Numbered from the stretch's first letter, positions 34,505 to 47,351 are shown. The stretch: DNA of 64,000 nucleotides from Cycas panzhihuaensis (GCA_023213395.1 CM041465.1:11408001-11472000), one strand, 5' to 3'. Made by a program: numbers and translations. The notes: generated by a model not told the origin, from the letters alone.

Positions 34505-36404
34505 AATGATGTACTTTTCTTTTGTACAGTGACTTTCAATTCTAAGTTGTCAAATTTTGTGAAGTCCTAAAGAAATGTCGGTATTTCTGTTAGCATTGCA
34601 AGACAGAATATGTTTTAAGTCAAAAAGAGATGTTGGTTGTACATGAAAATATGATCGATATCGGTTAATCGAGTTCTACTCAACTCTGTTGACAGGGTTG
34701 GTTATCGACATTGACCAATGTTGCCTAGCCATTATGAAGTTCGTTTCATAACTATTAACTGTACAGATGAGAATTAATAGCAGGTACTGTGATGTAATGA
34801 GGTTGGCTAGATTTCATTGTAATAAGCCTGATATTCTATATAGCCTTGGGTAAGTAGTTCATGTAAGGCCAGCTTGTAAGCATTGTCTATTACTCCAATG
34901 TGATTGGTAAGAGCAATCACATTGATCGATGGTGTTCGGATAATTAATAAAAGGAATTCGTAGCGGAAATACATTTGGTGCAATGCTTGGTTGCATGTTA
35001 TTGATAATTGAATGATTGAATAATCCAGGAAAATGAACCTAGTTCATTAGGCATCTAACAACATAGAATCCTAATTAGGTATGTTAGTAGCCACCCCACG
35101 AAATTTACTGGCATTCTTCAGGAGTTCAAAAAATATTGCCGTAAACATCTTAGAAATGTTTCCAACCCTAAAAAAATTTCCCAACAGGTTTCCCAGAGTT
35201 TTAGAAACACAAAATGTGTAGGGAAGTATAGTTTTCAGTAAATTAGCATAGAATCCTTGACCAAAAACCCTCTAGTTTCTATTTGCAAAACAAAACTACA
35301 GCTGGCAACTTCCAAAGCTTCAGCAGATGACATAATCTTAAATATATTAGTGCTACCAGTTCATTGGTCTTTAGCTACACAAGCTTGTGTACCGATTGCC
35401 TAATGTCATGTCTGCAGACAAAATAGACACCACTGACAAATAGTCCGTATTTATCAACATCAAGTTTGCATGTACAGTGATCAAAGATGTTAAGTAACAC
35501 ATACATTGCTATGCTAACAAAACAAATCACCCACTTAGGTGCATTCAGAGACGAGGATTTACAAAGAAGCCAGAACCGTATATTTTTATTTCTAATGTTG
35601 AGATAAATATGCATTATGGCTAAATAATTGCATGTTGATTGTCTCCTATTCTAAGGGTTCCAAAATATGATAGAAAATGATAATTAATAGGTACTACCTT
35701 TCATGAAGAAATTAAGTATGTATAATTCAGAAAATAGCTATGGAAAATTCATCACAATAACTGGCCATATTTATAAACCAGCTAGTTTTATGGAGTAAAC
35801 ATTGGCCATAATCAATTGTAGGGTCCACTTATTGTGAAGACGTGAATTTTATGATCAGGCTGCTTCATGGAGGTGATTTCCAATTGTGTTTTGCTAGGTT
35901 TCACAAGGATTTTAAGCGATAAGAGTGGATGGTAGGCATGTCTTCATAGAATGGCACTTGTAAGCTTCTTAATTATTAATGTGTATAAACACAATTAAAT
36001 ATAAAAATGAAAAATAAAATAATAGTTTGCACTAGCACTTCTATAGGGGGGGAAAAAAAGTGTAGTTCTGACGTACCTTGCAAATTACAGGTATGTTTAT
36101 ATAGAAAGATGGTACATGATACAACGAACAAGCATGATAAACGCAAGAGACTTATGAAGCAAAGCCTCTGCTTGTAATATACCAGAATATTAACTGCTTG
36201 AGAACTGATTTTAAATAGTAAAACTGAAGTCTTCTCCAAAAATATAATTCTCTAAACAGTCATCAGCAACTTGAAACCCAAAACATGCCTGACTAAAAGC
36301 TTATATTTTATTGGAAGTTGAAATTTCATAACTGCTTATGCTGTCACCAAAGCAACAATGTGAATGATGCTGCACATCCAGCATAACATCTGTAGCATTC
36401 TAAC
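34505..36404. other. Non-coding; probable 3' side of the LYR-family gene
   Basis: No recognisable repeat or ORF homology. The stretch next to 36404 would hold the 3' UTR of the minus-strand gene, but I cannot place its end. Confidence 0.45.
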
Positions 36405-36732
36405 TTATACAAAAGTGTTCCCTTCGGAATTTGAAAACTTGCGTCCTGTCAATCTTTCAGATTCAAAGATCATGTGATTGAGAAGCCCTCTTGCAGCACT
36501 AACCAGCACAATGGTATCAGATTGAACAAAAATCTAGTCAAAATATATAAGATTGTGAAACAAATACAATCCCCCCTACACAGCAATTCAACAACAGCTG
36601 GGAATATCACGAAGCTACACAAAATTGCACTTACTCATCCTTCATCTTCTGGACCTTTTCTGGATCTGTCTCATTCATGTTTTTCTTAAACTGTTGGCGA
36701 ACCATATCTATAAGTACCTCCTTGTTACCTTG
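36405..36732 (-). CDS. LYR-motif family protein, last two coding exons (partial)
   Basis: Minus-strand exons at 36635-36732 (98 nt) and 36405-36498 (94 nt) are separated by a 136-nt intron with GTAAGT donor and TTAG acceptor. The 3-prime-most exon ends with TAA at 36405-36407. The first of the two starts after an acceptor (TTCATCTTGACAG) in phase 0. The product starts QGNKEVLIDMVRQQFKKNM, continues NETDPEKVQKMKDDAARGLL and ends ESERLTGRKFSNSEGNTFV. It matches from memory the C-terminal two thirds of plant small LYR (Complex1_LYR) proteins of the Arabidopsis At2g39725 type, mitochondrial helpers of Fe-S or respiratory-complex assembly. The Leu-Tyr-Arg motif belongs to an upstream exon, absent from 36733-37185 and presumably beyond the retroelement nest. 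There are no stops or frame lesions, so the gene may be live. A processed copy is excluded by the intron. Confidence 0.75.
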
Positions 36733-37185
36733 CTGTCAAGATGAAGTTTCAAGTTAGTTGTAACTTGTCCCCCATAGAACCAAAAAAGGAATGGCAGTCC
36801 AGATTGCCACAAATATTTGACGTAAATTAACTATTTTCAATTGAGATAACAAACAGGAAACAAACTAGCAGAGAAATCCTAGTCAAAAGTGTTTGTGTTC
36901 AACAAACAGCATGTCCTTAAATAAGAATAATTCTACATAGTCTTGCTGCAGATATCTTGCTACAAAACTCCACAATACAGTGGGTTATGAGCTTGGGTGA
37001 CAGACATTTACCCTAGAAACAAAAAATGGAAGGTTATGAACGCACTCAGAATTATTTCAAATTCAAACCATTAGTGAAAAAACAGTATGAATTATTTGAA
37101 ACATCGGTATTGCTTACAAAACTCTGCTCAGTTTCCTTCCCATAATTGCAGTTTTTCCCTAGCCAAGCAACTCTCGACACCAATG
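36733..37185 (-). other. Intron of the LYR-family gene, near side
   Basis: Begins (minus strand) upstream of the acceptor at 36733-36734 and is cut at 37185 by copia element A. CAATG at 37181-37185 is the expected left target duplication of A; its right partner is outside the window. No exon-like sequence is visible here. Confidence 0.65.
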
Positions 37186-37204
37186 TGATAGAAGAATTAA
37201 TGAT

Positions 37205-37635
37205 TGTTAGTGATAGTTAACTTAGGTTAACCATACACTTAATGCTTCATTAAGGGATATTTATAACAAGCAGGTGCAATGGAGGGATGTGTCCTTACAT
37301 GAACAGGTACGATGAAGAGTCATGTCCATACACAAAGGGTTATGACACCATTTTAGGGTACATTTATATGTGCCACCTTGGTATTCCAACCAATCAACTC
37401 GAATCAATGTGATCTCATCATATCTACTTGCATTTCATCTCACCATTGAACACTGTATTGTTATTTTAATATTTTAATATAATAAACATTGTGTTGGTGG
37501 GTTTTCTCTCTCAAGAGTTTCCCATGATAAATCTGGTGTTCGAGTCTCCTTGTGCATGTTCCTCACGTGTAACAGTCTCTGCCTCTGGTTGGCTTAGCAT
37601 TTGACCTACAGCCTGCATGTACACAAACCTTAACA
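37205..37635 (+). repeat. 5' LTR of element B
   Basis: 431 bp from TGTTAGTGATAGTTAAC to AACCTTAACA. Confidence 0.93.
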
Positions 37636-37647
37636 TGGTATCAAAGC
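37636..37647 (+). promoter_or_regulatory. Primer-binding site of element B
   Basis: TGGTATCAAAGC abuts the LTR, one base from the tRNA-Met consensus. Confidence 0.9.
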
Positions 37648-39009
37648 CTGAGAAAGCAAGGAATAATGTTAAAACTCGGATCTGAGATTGAAAACGAGTG
37701 AGTTTGTCACTAACCAGTCAAATTCGAAGATTAGAGATCCATAGATCAGGTTGACACTAAGAAAAGAGGCCATCTGGAGTTGCCAAAACGCATTGGGCAC
37801 GTTATATGCTTGTGGCACTAACAGTAGAAGCTATACAATGACGTTGGGCATCAATGGAAGCCATACAACAATGTTGAGCTCAGATAGGGCATCATAAAGT
37901 AGTGCTGGGCAAATTTTGAACAAGTTGGGCATCGTTCAATAGTGTTGGGCATAAATTAAAGTTGTACAACAATCCAGAATTGGCATCTACTGAGATCGGA
38001 AGTAGTTTGAAAGCCCAGCGAAGTCGTGCATAGCCTTACGATTTCATGCAATAGTTGCAACCTTTCAACAACATTGATCAAACATTTGAAATGATGAATT
38101 CAATTGGTATGTAAGGTCACTTACCTTGTTCAACATCAAATTTTAATAATTAAATCATCATTTATAGAGTCGTCAATGAAGATAACTCTGCGGAAGAGCC
38201 GCCATTTGATCAATCACGTCAAACGAAGTACGCAAAGGAGATTAATTGCAGATCAATATTGATTGTCTTTGGAAATCTATCGCCATTGTTCATTGTGTGA
38301 TCGTTATTTGTTCGCAGTCATACAAAGCAAATCATAGACCCGCGGCCGTCGAAGTATTTTGCGACTGATCAAACCATCGTCGACATTTGTACACTGACAC
38401 GGAGATCGAATATTATTCGATTAATATTTCAAAGTTTTAATAAAGTTTGAAGGGCCAAAATTTTGATATTGATCATTTTTTAATCATACAGATCAATTAA
38501 TTATGCATGCAGAGCCGCCATTCAACATACATTTCAACGCATTAATATTATACATATATCTTATTTGATATATATTTTTTGATCAATAAAATAATCGCAC
38601 AACATTTTGAACATTTTGAAGGTGACATAATAAAAAGAATATTCTATTTGAATATTTGGCTTAAAAACCTTTGATAAAGCGATTTATTGGTGTTTTAAAG
38701 CGTTTTATTACACTTATTTTGTGTTACTCCAGCTGGATTCAACCCAACAACAAGTGACATCCGTGCATAGATCACACTACCTTCGTCGAGAAATTTATGG
38801 TGTTAAAAAGTGCCTTTTAATGCATTATTTCTTTGATTGACATTAGAAGGCATAACTTTTGTGAAAAACACATGGGACATGCATCTAATCCTCAGTAAAG
38901 TTGTATATAGAGCAATGATTCAGGCTTCATAAAGTGTTAATTACTGAAATTCAAGACTTATGATCATGCTTGGAAATCAAGTGGAAGAAAATTTGGAGTA
39001 TCTGCAAAC
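37648..39009 (+). other. Leader of element B
   Basis: About 1.4 kb, with short recurrences of GTTGGGCA(T/A) near 37840-37930. No coding evidence. Confidence 0.6.
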
Positions 39010-39654
39010 TTGGACGCCATAACAACCTTATTGCCGCAAGTGATCTTTGATGGCACCAATTTCGAGGAGTGGAAGTCCAACATAGAGCTCGTATTAATGG
39101 TCCAGGAGCTTTGGGACCTAACCTGCAAGGCTCCACCCAAGAAAAAAGAAGGGGAACCTAACGTTAAACCAGATAAACTCACACGAAGAAAACAACTTCA
39201 TGTCATTGGTCTATTGAAGCTCTCGCTTGCCCTAGATCAGAGGGCACTCATCCACAAGTTGAATTTGCCACACGACATTTGGCAGACCCTATGTGACATG
39301 TTTGAAAAGAAGAAGACAAATCATTTGGTCGTCTTACTGGGTGAACTATTCAACTCTTGCATTGAGGATGATAACAATATTAGCACATATTTGAATAAGT
39401 TGACTGATATCAAGAATAAGCTGGAAGGAATAGAAGAAAACTTGATTAGTGATAAAATCTTATTTGCAATTGTTATGAACAAGTTGCCAATAGCCTACAA
39501 CACCTTTCAGACCATGTATAACGTTGACGAGATATTACAATTTACTTTATTTCAAAAGCTAAAGGAGATCCTTCTCGCAGAGGAAGCTAAGCTTAAATAT
39601 CACGAGTTTGTGGGTTCTACTAAAACTAATCATGCCCTATCCTCAAAATTTTAG
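39010..39654 (+). pseudogene. Gag of element B, start codon lost
   Basis: An open frame of 214 residues that begins at TTG, not ATG. The N-terminus (ITTLLPQVIFDGTNFEEWKS) aligns with the gag of element G, which starts with ATG. The UBN2 core (DQRALIHKLNLPHDIWQTLCD, NISTYLNKLTDIKNKLEGIEE) is complete and uninterrupted. It ends at TAG (39652-39654). The missing ATG suggests it is no longer translated, although the body is open. Copia gag would form the particle. Confidence 0.83.
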
Positions 39655-39972
39655 AAAAATGAGGATGAAGATAGGGATAAATGTTCACATGAAGAGGGTA
39701 CTAATAAAGGGAAGAAGAAGAAATATAATGGTTCATATACCTATTATAAAAAAATGGGCGACAAGGAAAAGGACTACTGGGTAAGGAAAAAGAACTTAAG
39801 GCAAGCCAATGGGAAGGAAAAGATTGCAACTTATTGTGCGCGAGTATCAACTCGAAAGTCGCCAGATCAAAAGGACTGTTCGATGACTAACTCAGGCACA
39901 CAACAGCATATCTCTCCTTGTAAGAAGGTGTGGTATACACCTAGAATGAATCAGAATCTTCTTTCGACTTAG
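39655..39972 (+). pseudogene. Gag C-terminus with a decayed zinc knuckle, element B
   Basis: Continues gag after its stop with a Lys-rich segment and then YTYYKKMGDKEKDYW. In element G the same place reads CNYCKKDGHRKKNCW. All three knuckle Cys are Tyr and the His is Asp. A short protease-like scrap (TNSGTQQHIS ... RMNQNLLST) follows, lacking the catalytic Asp context. Confidence 0.7.
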
Positions 39973-40021
39973 GATACCTAGGTATACTCTCCCAAAGATA
40001 AGTCAGAAATGGAAAATAAGT

Positions 40022-40981
40022 TATAAGTGAAATAATTTAAAGCAACAGCTAAAAAATTATGTGAAAATCAAAGAGAATTATTAAGGAGTAATAGTGAAAA
40101 AGCCAACGACAATCACATTTCTAAGTTCTGTTCTAATCATGGTATTGAGTTAATCCCACATGATGGAGTTGCCACACGAAAAGATAATACCTTGATCGGC
40201 ATGGCATTGTGTAGGGTGCAAATATAATATATGCCATACAATTTTGGGACAGAAGCTGTGAGAATTGTTGTTCACATTGTGCACCAGATTCCAACTTCTG
40301 CAGTTCAATATGTGATGCTACATGAAATATGGACCACTAGGAAGCCTTCCATTGAAAAAATAAAAATCTTCAAGTGCATTGCAAATGCACTAACTAATCT
40401 CTGACAAACAGTTGAAGAATTCTAACCATAGTCGCAAAAGTGCTTCTGTAGGATACTATGGAAACAGTAATACATATAGACTGTGGGATCTGGTGATGCA
40501 GAAGATTCTTCATTGTCAGGATCTAAAGATTAACGAAGCATTGACATACCAATTTGATAAGCCTCTGCTATCAATTGTTTGTTACCCCACCTTCACGACA
40601 TCTAATCCTACAAAGGTCAAGCTCCAAGAGGAAGATGAAGTAAAAGGTAATAAAAAACACCAATTACTCATTGAGGAGATGGCAACCTCCTTTAAGTCAT
40701 TGTTGGCCATAACTGAGGATGTAACAGAAAAGTTCATTGAAACTCAAACTACTAGTTGAATTCAAATGATGAAAGTCATTCACTCCCATATTCCTGATTC
40801 ATTATGGCAAATGAATACTTCTTGGAGAGAAGCTATGGAGGAGGACAAAGATTCTTTACATAGAAATATACCTTCTATTTGAATTGACCCTGAGATGACG
40901 ATTGCACCCATTGATTAGAAACCAGTAAATAGGCCAAATATAGTAGCTACACTTGGTGGAGAGTTACATGAAAATAATATT
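40022..40981 (+). pseudogene. Integrase fragments of element B
   Basis: Broken frames contain SKFCSNHGIELIP, GVATRKDNTLIGMA and NFGTEAVRIVVHIVHQIPT, which align with the end of the copia integrase core. The conserved Glu of 'GVAERKN' is Thr. YRLWDLVMQKI (about 40465-40500) matches the IN C-terminal region. The following Glu-rich stretch ends at the solo LTR. RT motifs are absent. Confidence 0.65.
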
Positions 40982-41031
40982 CAGTCTTCATTTTTTAACA
41001 TAGACTTGAGGAGATTATATCAGGTGCAAAC

Positions 41032-41414
41032 TGTTAAAATTTTAACATGGAGAACAGTCATCAACAGCAAGATCAATAACATCAACAGAGATTAACACAA
41101 TATAATCAGAATGTATTACCATACCAAAAGCACCAAAGACTCAATATGAGCCTTGATGATGTGATGTGTCTATACACTACCTTAACCACCTTTATATACC
41201 AAAGAGGTGGGAGACTATACAACACAAGTAATGCATGTGGGACAAATACCTTTGTCCTGACCAATAGCATTACACCACTAACTTGACCAATAAGCTTCTA
41301 TCTTTTTACATAGTATTATAATGACCCTTTGATGCTAAGACTTAGGACTATGACTAATAATCCTAGGACCCACTTTTACTTAACCACATACATATTAAAC
41401 ATTATATTCTAACA
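41032..41414 (-). mobile_element. Solo LTR of the E family inside element B
   Basis: 383 bp from TGTTAAAATTTT to TTCTAACA, flanked by a perfect CAAAC duplication (41027-41031 and 41415-41419). It is homologous to the LTRs at 57279-57645 and 59614-59980. Minus orientation follows from those copies and from the plus-strand CTTTATATACC, a reversed TATA box. A solo LTR forms by recombination between the two LTRs of one element. Confidence 0.93.
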
Positions 41415-41419
41415 CAAAC

Positions 41420-41794
41420 CCCCAAGGTCGTTAACGAAGGATAAGATAAACTACTGTGCTAATTGAATTGCGCTAAAGGTATAGTCTGTGTTCGATTTGG
41501 ACTTGTCTTCGGTTGATGAAACATTACGACCTGTGAAAGAAACTCTTAGTTTGGGGGAAGAGTACCAACAAGATCAAGTATCAACATTGTAAGCGAAAGA
41601 GGTGTTTGATGAAAGTAAGCTTCAAGTGGAATCTTCTTCGACCACTAACCGGGTTGCAAACCAATTCACGAAGCTGTTGGATGAACGTCACTAGTCAACA
41701 CTCAACAAGATCATCCTTGAGGGGGGATCAGTCTACAAGGACAGATCTCCTGACTAATGAAGCAGTTAATTTTGCTTCATCCCCTATTCGCATT
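41420..41794 (+). other. 3' internal tail of element B
   Basis: Reads through several stops; NQFTKLLDE and NKIILEGGSV resemble the final residues of copia RNase H (compare LEGGC in element G). The rest of RT/RNase H is missing. Confidence 0.5.
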
Positions 41795-41803
41795 AAGAGG
41801 GGA

Positions 41804-42233
41804 TGTTAGCGATAGTTAACTTAGGTTAACTATACACTTAATGCTTCATTAGAGGATAGTTATCACGAGCAGGTGTGACAGAGGGATGTACCCTTATATG
41901 AACAAGTACGATAAAGAGTCATGTTCATACGCGAAGGTTTACGACACCATTTTAGGGTACATTTATACGTGCCACCTTGGTATTCCAACCAATCAACTTG
42001 GATCAATGTGATTTCATCATATCTGCTCATATTTCATCTCACCATTGAACACTATGTTGTTGTTTTAATATTTTAATATAATAAACATTGTGTTGGTGGG
42101 TGTTCTCTCTCACAAGTTTCCCACGATAAATCAGGTGTTTGAGTCTCCTTGTGCATGTTCCTGGCGTGTAACAATCCCTTCCTCTGGTTGTTTAACATCT
42201 AACCTGCAACCTGCATATACACAAACCTTAACA
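41804..42233 (+). repeat. 3' LTR of element B
   Basis: 430 bp from TGTTAGCGATAGTTAAC to AACCTTAACA, followed by ATGAT. Confidence 0.93.
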
Positions 42234-42694
42234 ATGATGCTTACTTAATCCACCTTAGACATTTGTAATATATTGTACATTTGTAATATTAAAATTATGT
42301 TAGTTGCTTTATCAACTTAATGTGATAAAGCACATTGTAAGTGTTATATTGTCATTTTAGTGATTAGTTACAACTTGAAGTTGTAAGCCTGATGTTAGTG
42401 GAGTCATATTTGCTCACGCCTCGTTGTAACGCACATGTATATTAATCATACAAGGTGCCAAATGTCACTTTGCATGATCAACCCTTCACATTCTCTTGCC
42501 TCTCTCGTAACTGTTAATTATTGTATATATGCGAAGCAATATTGATGTAATTACGGGGTGAATGAATGAATGTTTATGAGTTTGAGTTTTCGAGGCTTAA
42601 GCAATTTAACCTCCTCATATTTGGTGTTTGTATTTTGTACTTCGTCTGATTGGATCCTAGGTGGAAGTTGGCATGAGCTACCACTTCGTTCACT

Positions 42695-42706
42695 TGGTAT
42701 CAGAGT
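42695..42706 (+). promoter_or_regulatory. Primer-binding site of element A
   Basis: TGGTATCAGAGT, two bases after the LTR end, matches tRNA-Met except for the last base. Confidence 0.88.
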
Positions 42707-44921
42707 TATTTCTACCGATTCTATCTCCTCATGTTTCCTTTCCTTATCAGCCTTCTTTTCTTAATAACCATGTGTGGAGCTTACCTCTACTGCTCCTAGC
42801 TTCTCCTCCAATTTTACCTTGTCTTAGTGTTAAATCTGTTGTTGTATTATATGTCTTTGTTGTTGTCAAAAGACCTTGAGTGTCCTTTCGCCCATTGTCA
42901 TAAGGCTCTATCTTTGGCTTGCCTTTAGCAGATCCATTGAGTCAACCTAAAAGTCTACCATAAAGCCACGCAATGAAGTAGCCACATGCAATGTGCCCAT
43001 CACTTGCAATTGTGTGAACGATATCCGGAAGTCGAGTTCCATTGCTTACAAGGCGAAAGTAGCAAACATGTTTGGTGAATTGGTGACCTCGGACCAAGCG
43101 AAAGATGCAGACGGCATTGGATTGCCCTTTGTTTATCTATCATATTGAAGACTACATGACTCTATAGCTACAAAATGGAGCCACCCATTTAGTATATTTC
43201 TTGCTCGGTAATTGCATCAGTAACCTCCACATACAGAAGATGTAAATCCAGCTCTTTGCCTTCAATAGTTGGAACCATATAGTCTTATTGCTCAGCATCT
43301 ATCTGTCAGGATAAATGCCATGTTCAAGACGATACAACTTCCATTAGGCATTGATGACCTGGATACTAGCCTGACCAATATGAATCGAGATGTACTCCCT
43401 CATGGACGACTCAAAAACCTTCAGATTTCAGCTATAGACCAAAAGAAGCAGCTTGCTCCATACACAAGAAACGACAAAAATTAGAGAAAATGGGGTTAAG
43501 TTGAAGAACGAGAGAGCTTCATGAAGACCTATGTAAAGACATCCACATGAGAGCCAAGATGAGAAGTTGTCGCATGGAAATTTGTCCGTTTCAATGTTGA
43601 AGCTCCATAGAAGACAAACGAAATGAGGAGATCTGCTGACCATGGTGATTCCACCATGCTCAGTTTGAAGACAATCGTAGAAAATTTGTCTGTTGAAGAG
43701 ATTTTTATGGCTATCCGTGGAATATGAGTCACCGGAGGAAGATCAATCTTTAAGAAAATCCCTACATGTAGCATGAACCAACACAGCTTAAGTGTTCAAA
43801 TTGTTGGTGGATTTTGTTTTTTTTACATATTTTTTTACCAAAAAGACTTCAAACGAAAATGGAATGCTTCGACATAGGGTATGTTGCAAGGCAAATGGCA
43901 CCATGCGAATCAATTTATTGATAGAGTTGTAGTGATTGGTTGATGAGATGCATTGATAAATTTAGGCGACCTTCCATAAACTTCATTGGACTACCATTCA
44001 CTGTGCGATCAATGAAACTAGGTAGTATGACCACTCAATGTGATCCTCTTGACGCCCTGACTTAAGATATGGTGTCAAATTGAGTCTTCACAGCTTCTCT
44101 CAGGAGAAATTCTCCTATGTATCGTCATTCCATCACTCTATTTTTTCAACTGCCATTTTATTTTTTATTTTTTTATAGTTTTTAAACCATAGCTTATATC
44201 CTTTAGAATATTCATAAATATTCCCCTTGTAATATTTGTCTCCATCCTAAAGTTTTATTTTTTAATCATTTCTAGCCCATTTTAAGCCATTTTTTAGCCC
44301 CTTTTTTATCGGTTTCAATTTGTTTTTTCAGTTTTTTAGGGAGTTTTTTTAATTTTTAATATTTTTTTGTTTATAAACACAAAAAAAGAATAATAATAAA
44401 CAATAAAATCATTAAAATTTTAAACACTTGAAAGATTAAAAAGATAGTCTTCCAATTGAATCACCCTTTGTTACTAGTTTTGCAAGGGAAACAATTAGAA
44501 TCCCTGAAGGTACCACTCCCGCACATGCTATTGTACTTTCTCGAACTCTACAGATCGTAGGGGGAGGCAATAGCTATCAAGTGTATATTGAGTAACAAAC
44601 TGAGGTGTATACCTAAAAACTTTGGAGTTTGGAGACCATGCTAAACTCGAAGAGGGTGAGTGCCTTGGTTGTAAGTGTGCCCTTAGACGAGGATCTGTCA
44701 ATTAGGCTATAAATCCAATGCAAGTAGGTCAACAGAGTTGTGGGGGGCGCAGAGCCTTCAGTAGCACCCGCATAGGGTTCCCAAACTACCACTTGTGAGT
44801 AGGTATGCCATTTGACATAATCATCTCAACTACCAAGGGTTGTTAGGCAAGAAGACATTAAGACTATAGCCACTAGATTAGCAAATCTTTCTAGGTAGAC
44901 ATGACACATACCTGAGACCAA
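42707..44921 (+). other. Leader of element A
   Basis: A long 2.2-kb leader. It has a T-rich stretch at about 44140-44400 and no recognisable gene. ORFs at 43269-43774 on both strands overlap and look random. Confidence 0.6.
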
Positions 44922-47351
44922 ATGGCACTTCAAATGGTCACAACTAACACAATTAAATTATCTGGCAATGATCATTTCTTGGCTTGGAAGAAACAAGTAA
45001 AGAATATACTGATAATAAATAAACAATGGGCTTATGTTTCTAGTAAAATTCCCATGGCTAAAGACAACTGAGATCCTAATGATTTTGATGTTGTCATTCC
45101 TGTCGATCCTAATGCTTTAGCCTTCTTTAAAGAATCTGATGAAGTTGCCCTTACCTTCCTACACCTGTCTTGTGAGAATAATGTTGACCAAAACATCGAG
45201 CTAGCTTCCACTTCTATTGAAGCTTGGGACATAATCTGTGCACTATATGAAAAGAAGAACAATGCAAGAGTTGTCATGCTCAAAGCTCAGGTCTACTCCA
45301 CGCCATTTACAGAATCAATTGCAACTCACCTGACACAGATCAAGTCAATTAAGAACTAGTTCAGTGTTATGGGACAACCACCTAATGATAGTCACCTGAT
45401 ATCTTGTATAGTCAATGTATTGCCAGCTAGATACAATTTCCTTATATCTAACCTGTCTCATACATATTGTCTTGCCACACTTGATTTCACAACCTTTGAA
45501 GGTCTTCTGCTTCAAGAACAATGCATTCTGAAGTGACTTGGAGATTCAAGTATTTCCTCATCAACTCCTGCCTTTGCAGCATGTCATAGAGGGAAACAAC
45601 ATCCACACTTTAATCAACAGTTTGGTTCAATGAATTTGAACCAACATCCATATCAACAACGTCAACAATGACCTCAATATTTTACTCAGATTTTTTGTCA
45701 CTGTTGTGGCAAACTTGGTCACATTACACTTGATTATAGGAAGAAGAAAGTTGATATGCAACAGCAACAACACCAGAACCGCCCTGCCACTCAAGGCAAT
45801 TAAAATCGTAAACACGGTAACTATCAAGGACCCTGAAGACAAAACCAAAATGCCCCTCAAGGTAATCAACAGAATAGAAATCACAACCAGAGACGAAATT
45901 ATGATCAAGGTGACCACATAGCCAGTTCACAAAACTTGTTCTTTTTTGCATCAGCTAAACATCATTTTGATAAATCTTGGTCAATAGATTTTGGAGCCTC
46001 TCGTCACATGACAAGTTCCAAAGATTTCCTTATAGATACAAGGCCAAAACAGGACCAAGCAATAACATTTGGTGATGATGTTGTTTTAGAGCTAGCCAAG
46101 ATCGACAATGCTCCCATGTCTCTGAAGAATTTTGATATTAGACATCACCTTAACAAGGTCTTCTATGTCCCTGGCATGACACGCAATCTGTTATCTGTTA
46201 GTTAGATAAATAAGTAGAACTTTGATGTACTGTTTAGTCACCTTGAGAAATGTTTGATTACTAATTTGAATGGCAATTTGATTGCCTCTAGATATGAAGA
46301 CCAAGGTTTGTATAAACTTGATGCAATTTCAAATCCTATGTTCCTGCAAAATGATACTAACTCTTGTAGCAACACAACTTCCACTTCTCATACTTTGGTT
46401 TCCACCTCAAATACTACTGAACAATCTGCTTCAAAGGCACTTGTTTCTAAGAGACTTCCAAAAGACCAAATGTGGCATCAACACCTTGGTCATCGGAATA
46501 TGAACAGTCTCCATCTGCTTTTCAAATTGAATATGGTGCATGGAATACCAAATATTAAGCAGATCAAATGTATTTGTGAGACTTGTGTCATCAGAAAACA
46601 TCAATGGGCTCCATTCAGATCAAATGGAAGAACCTGGTGTGCTAAAGAACCATTGGGCCTTGTTCACTTCGACATTTGTGGATCCATGTCTCAAGCATCT
46701 TTTAATGGCTGTCAATATTTTATTACATTTACTGATAATTATTCCCAAAAAATTTAGGTTTGTTTCTTGAAGCAAAAATTGGAAGCGTTTAAAAAATTTA
46801 GAAAACTTAAGCATGGCATTGAATTGGAATCTAGGAAGCCAATTAAAATCCTTCATTGTGACAATGGAGGAGAATATACTTTTAGAGAATTCACCTAGTT
46901 TTCCAAAGAAAATGGCATCAAACAAGAGCTCTTTGCCCCTTATACACCTCAGCAAAATAAAGTTGCTGAGCATATGAATTGGACCTTGGTTAGCAAAGGC
47001 AAATCCATGCTTGCTGCAAAAATTTTGGGATTTCAATTCTAGGCTAAAGCCCTTACCACAGTTGCTTAACTCACAAACCAAAGTCCAACCAAGGTTGTTT
47101 TAAATATAACACTCAAGGAGGCCTGGTCAAGTCAAAAACCCACAATCTCACATTTGTGCACCTTCGGTTGTACAACGTATATGCTTATACCGAAAGAACA
47201 AAGAAAGAAGTTGGATGACAAAAGCAAGAAATGTATTTTCATTGGCTACCAGGGTGATTGCAAAGCCTATAAACTTTATGATCCTGCTACTAAGCAAATG
47301 TATACATCTCGGGATGTTATTTTTCAGAAGAGAACCAAGTCCCAGATATGA
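44922..47351 (+). pseudogene. Gag, protease and integrase of element A (broken)
   Basis: One frame from the ATG at 44922 with several in-frame stops. The gag N-terminus reads KLSGNDHFLAWKKQVKNIL. The UBN2 core (EAWDIICALYEKKNNARVVM) is at about 45220-45290. A Gln-rich linker surrounds a knuckle CHCCGKLGHITLDY whose last Cys is Tyr. The protease reads SIDFGASRHMTSS (about 45985), with Phe where Ser/Thr is expected. The gag-pre-integrase (MWHQHLGHRN, CETCVIRKHQ) and integrase (LVHFDICGS, HCDNGGEYTF) follow. The Glu region is altered (KVAEHMNWTL). The IN C-terminus ends at 47351. Confidence 0.87.

Larger units (their letters stand above)
37205..42233 (+). mobile_element. Copia-like element B, internally deleted, inside A's 5' LTR
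   Basis: LTRs are 37205-37635 and 41804-42233, the PBS is at 37636, the polypurine tract AAGAGGGGA lies before 41804, and the duplication ATGAT is perfect (37200-37204 and 42234-42238). The interior has a gag related to that of element G, a decayed knuckle region, integrase fragments and an RNase H tail-like scrap. RT and most of RNase H are missing. The LTRs differ at dozens of positions, so this is an old insertion. A solo LTR of another family sits at 41032-41414. Confidence 0.92.
37186..42692 (+). repeat. 5' LTR of element A, split by element B
   Basis: Nineteen bases (TGATAGAAGAATTAATGAT) precede element B. The LTR resumes after the duplication with GCTTACTTAATCC and ends CGTTCA at 42692. 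Without B it is about 473 bp. The first 218 bases match the 3' LTR at 63379-63596. Confidence 0.9.

Noticed and set aside
42570-42879. Overlapping ORFs across the 5' LTR end and PBS of element A
   Set aside because: They cross the LTR/PBS boundary and so are an accident of non-coding LTR sequence.
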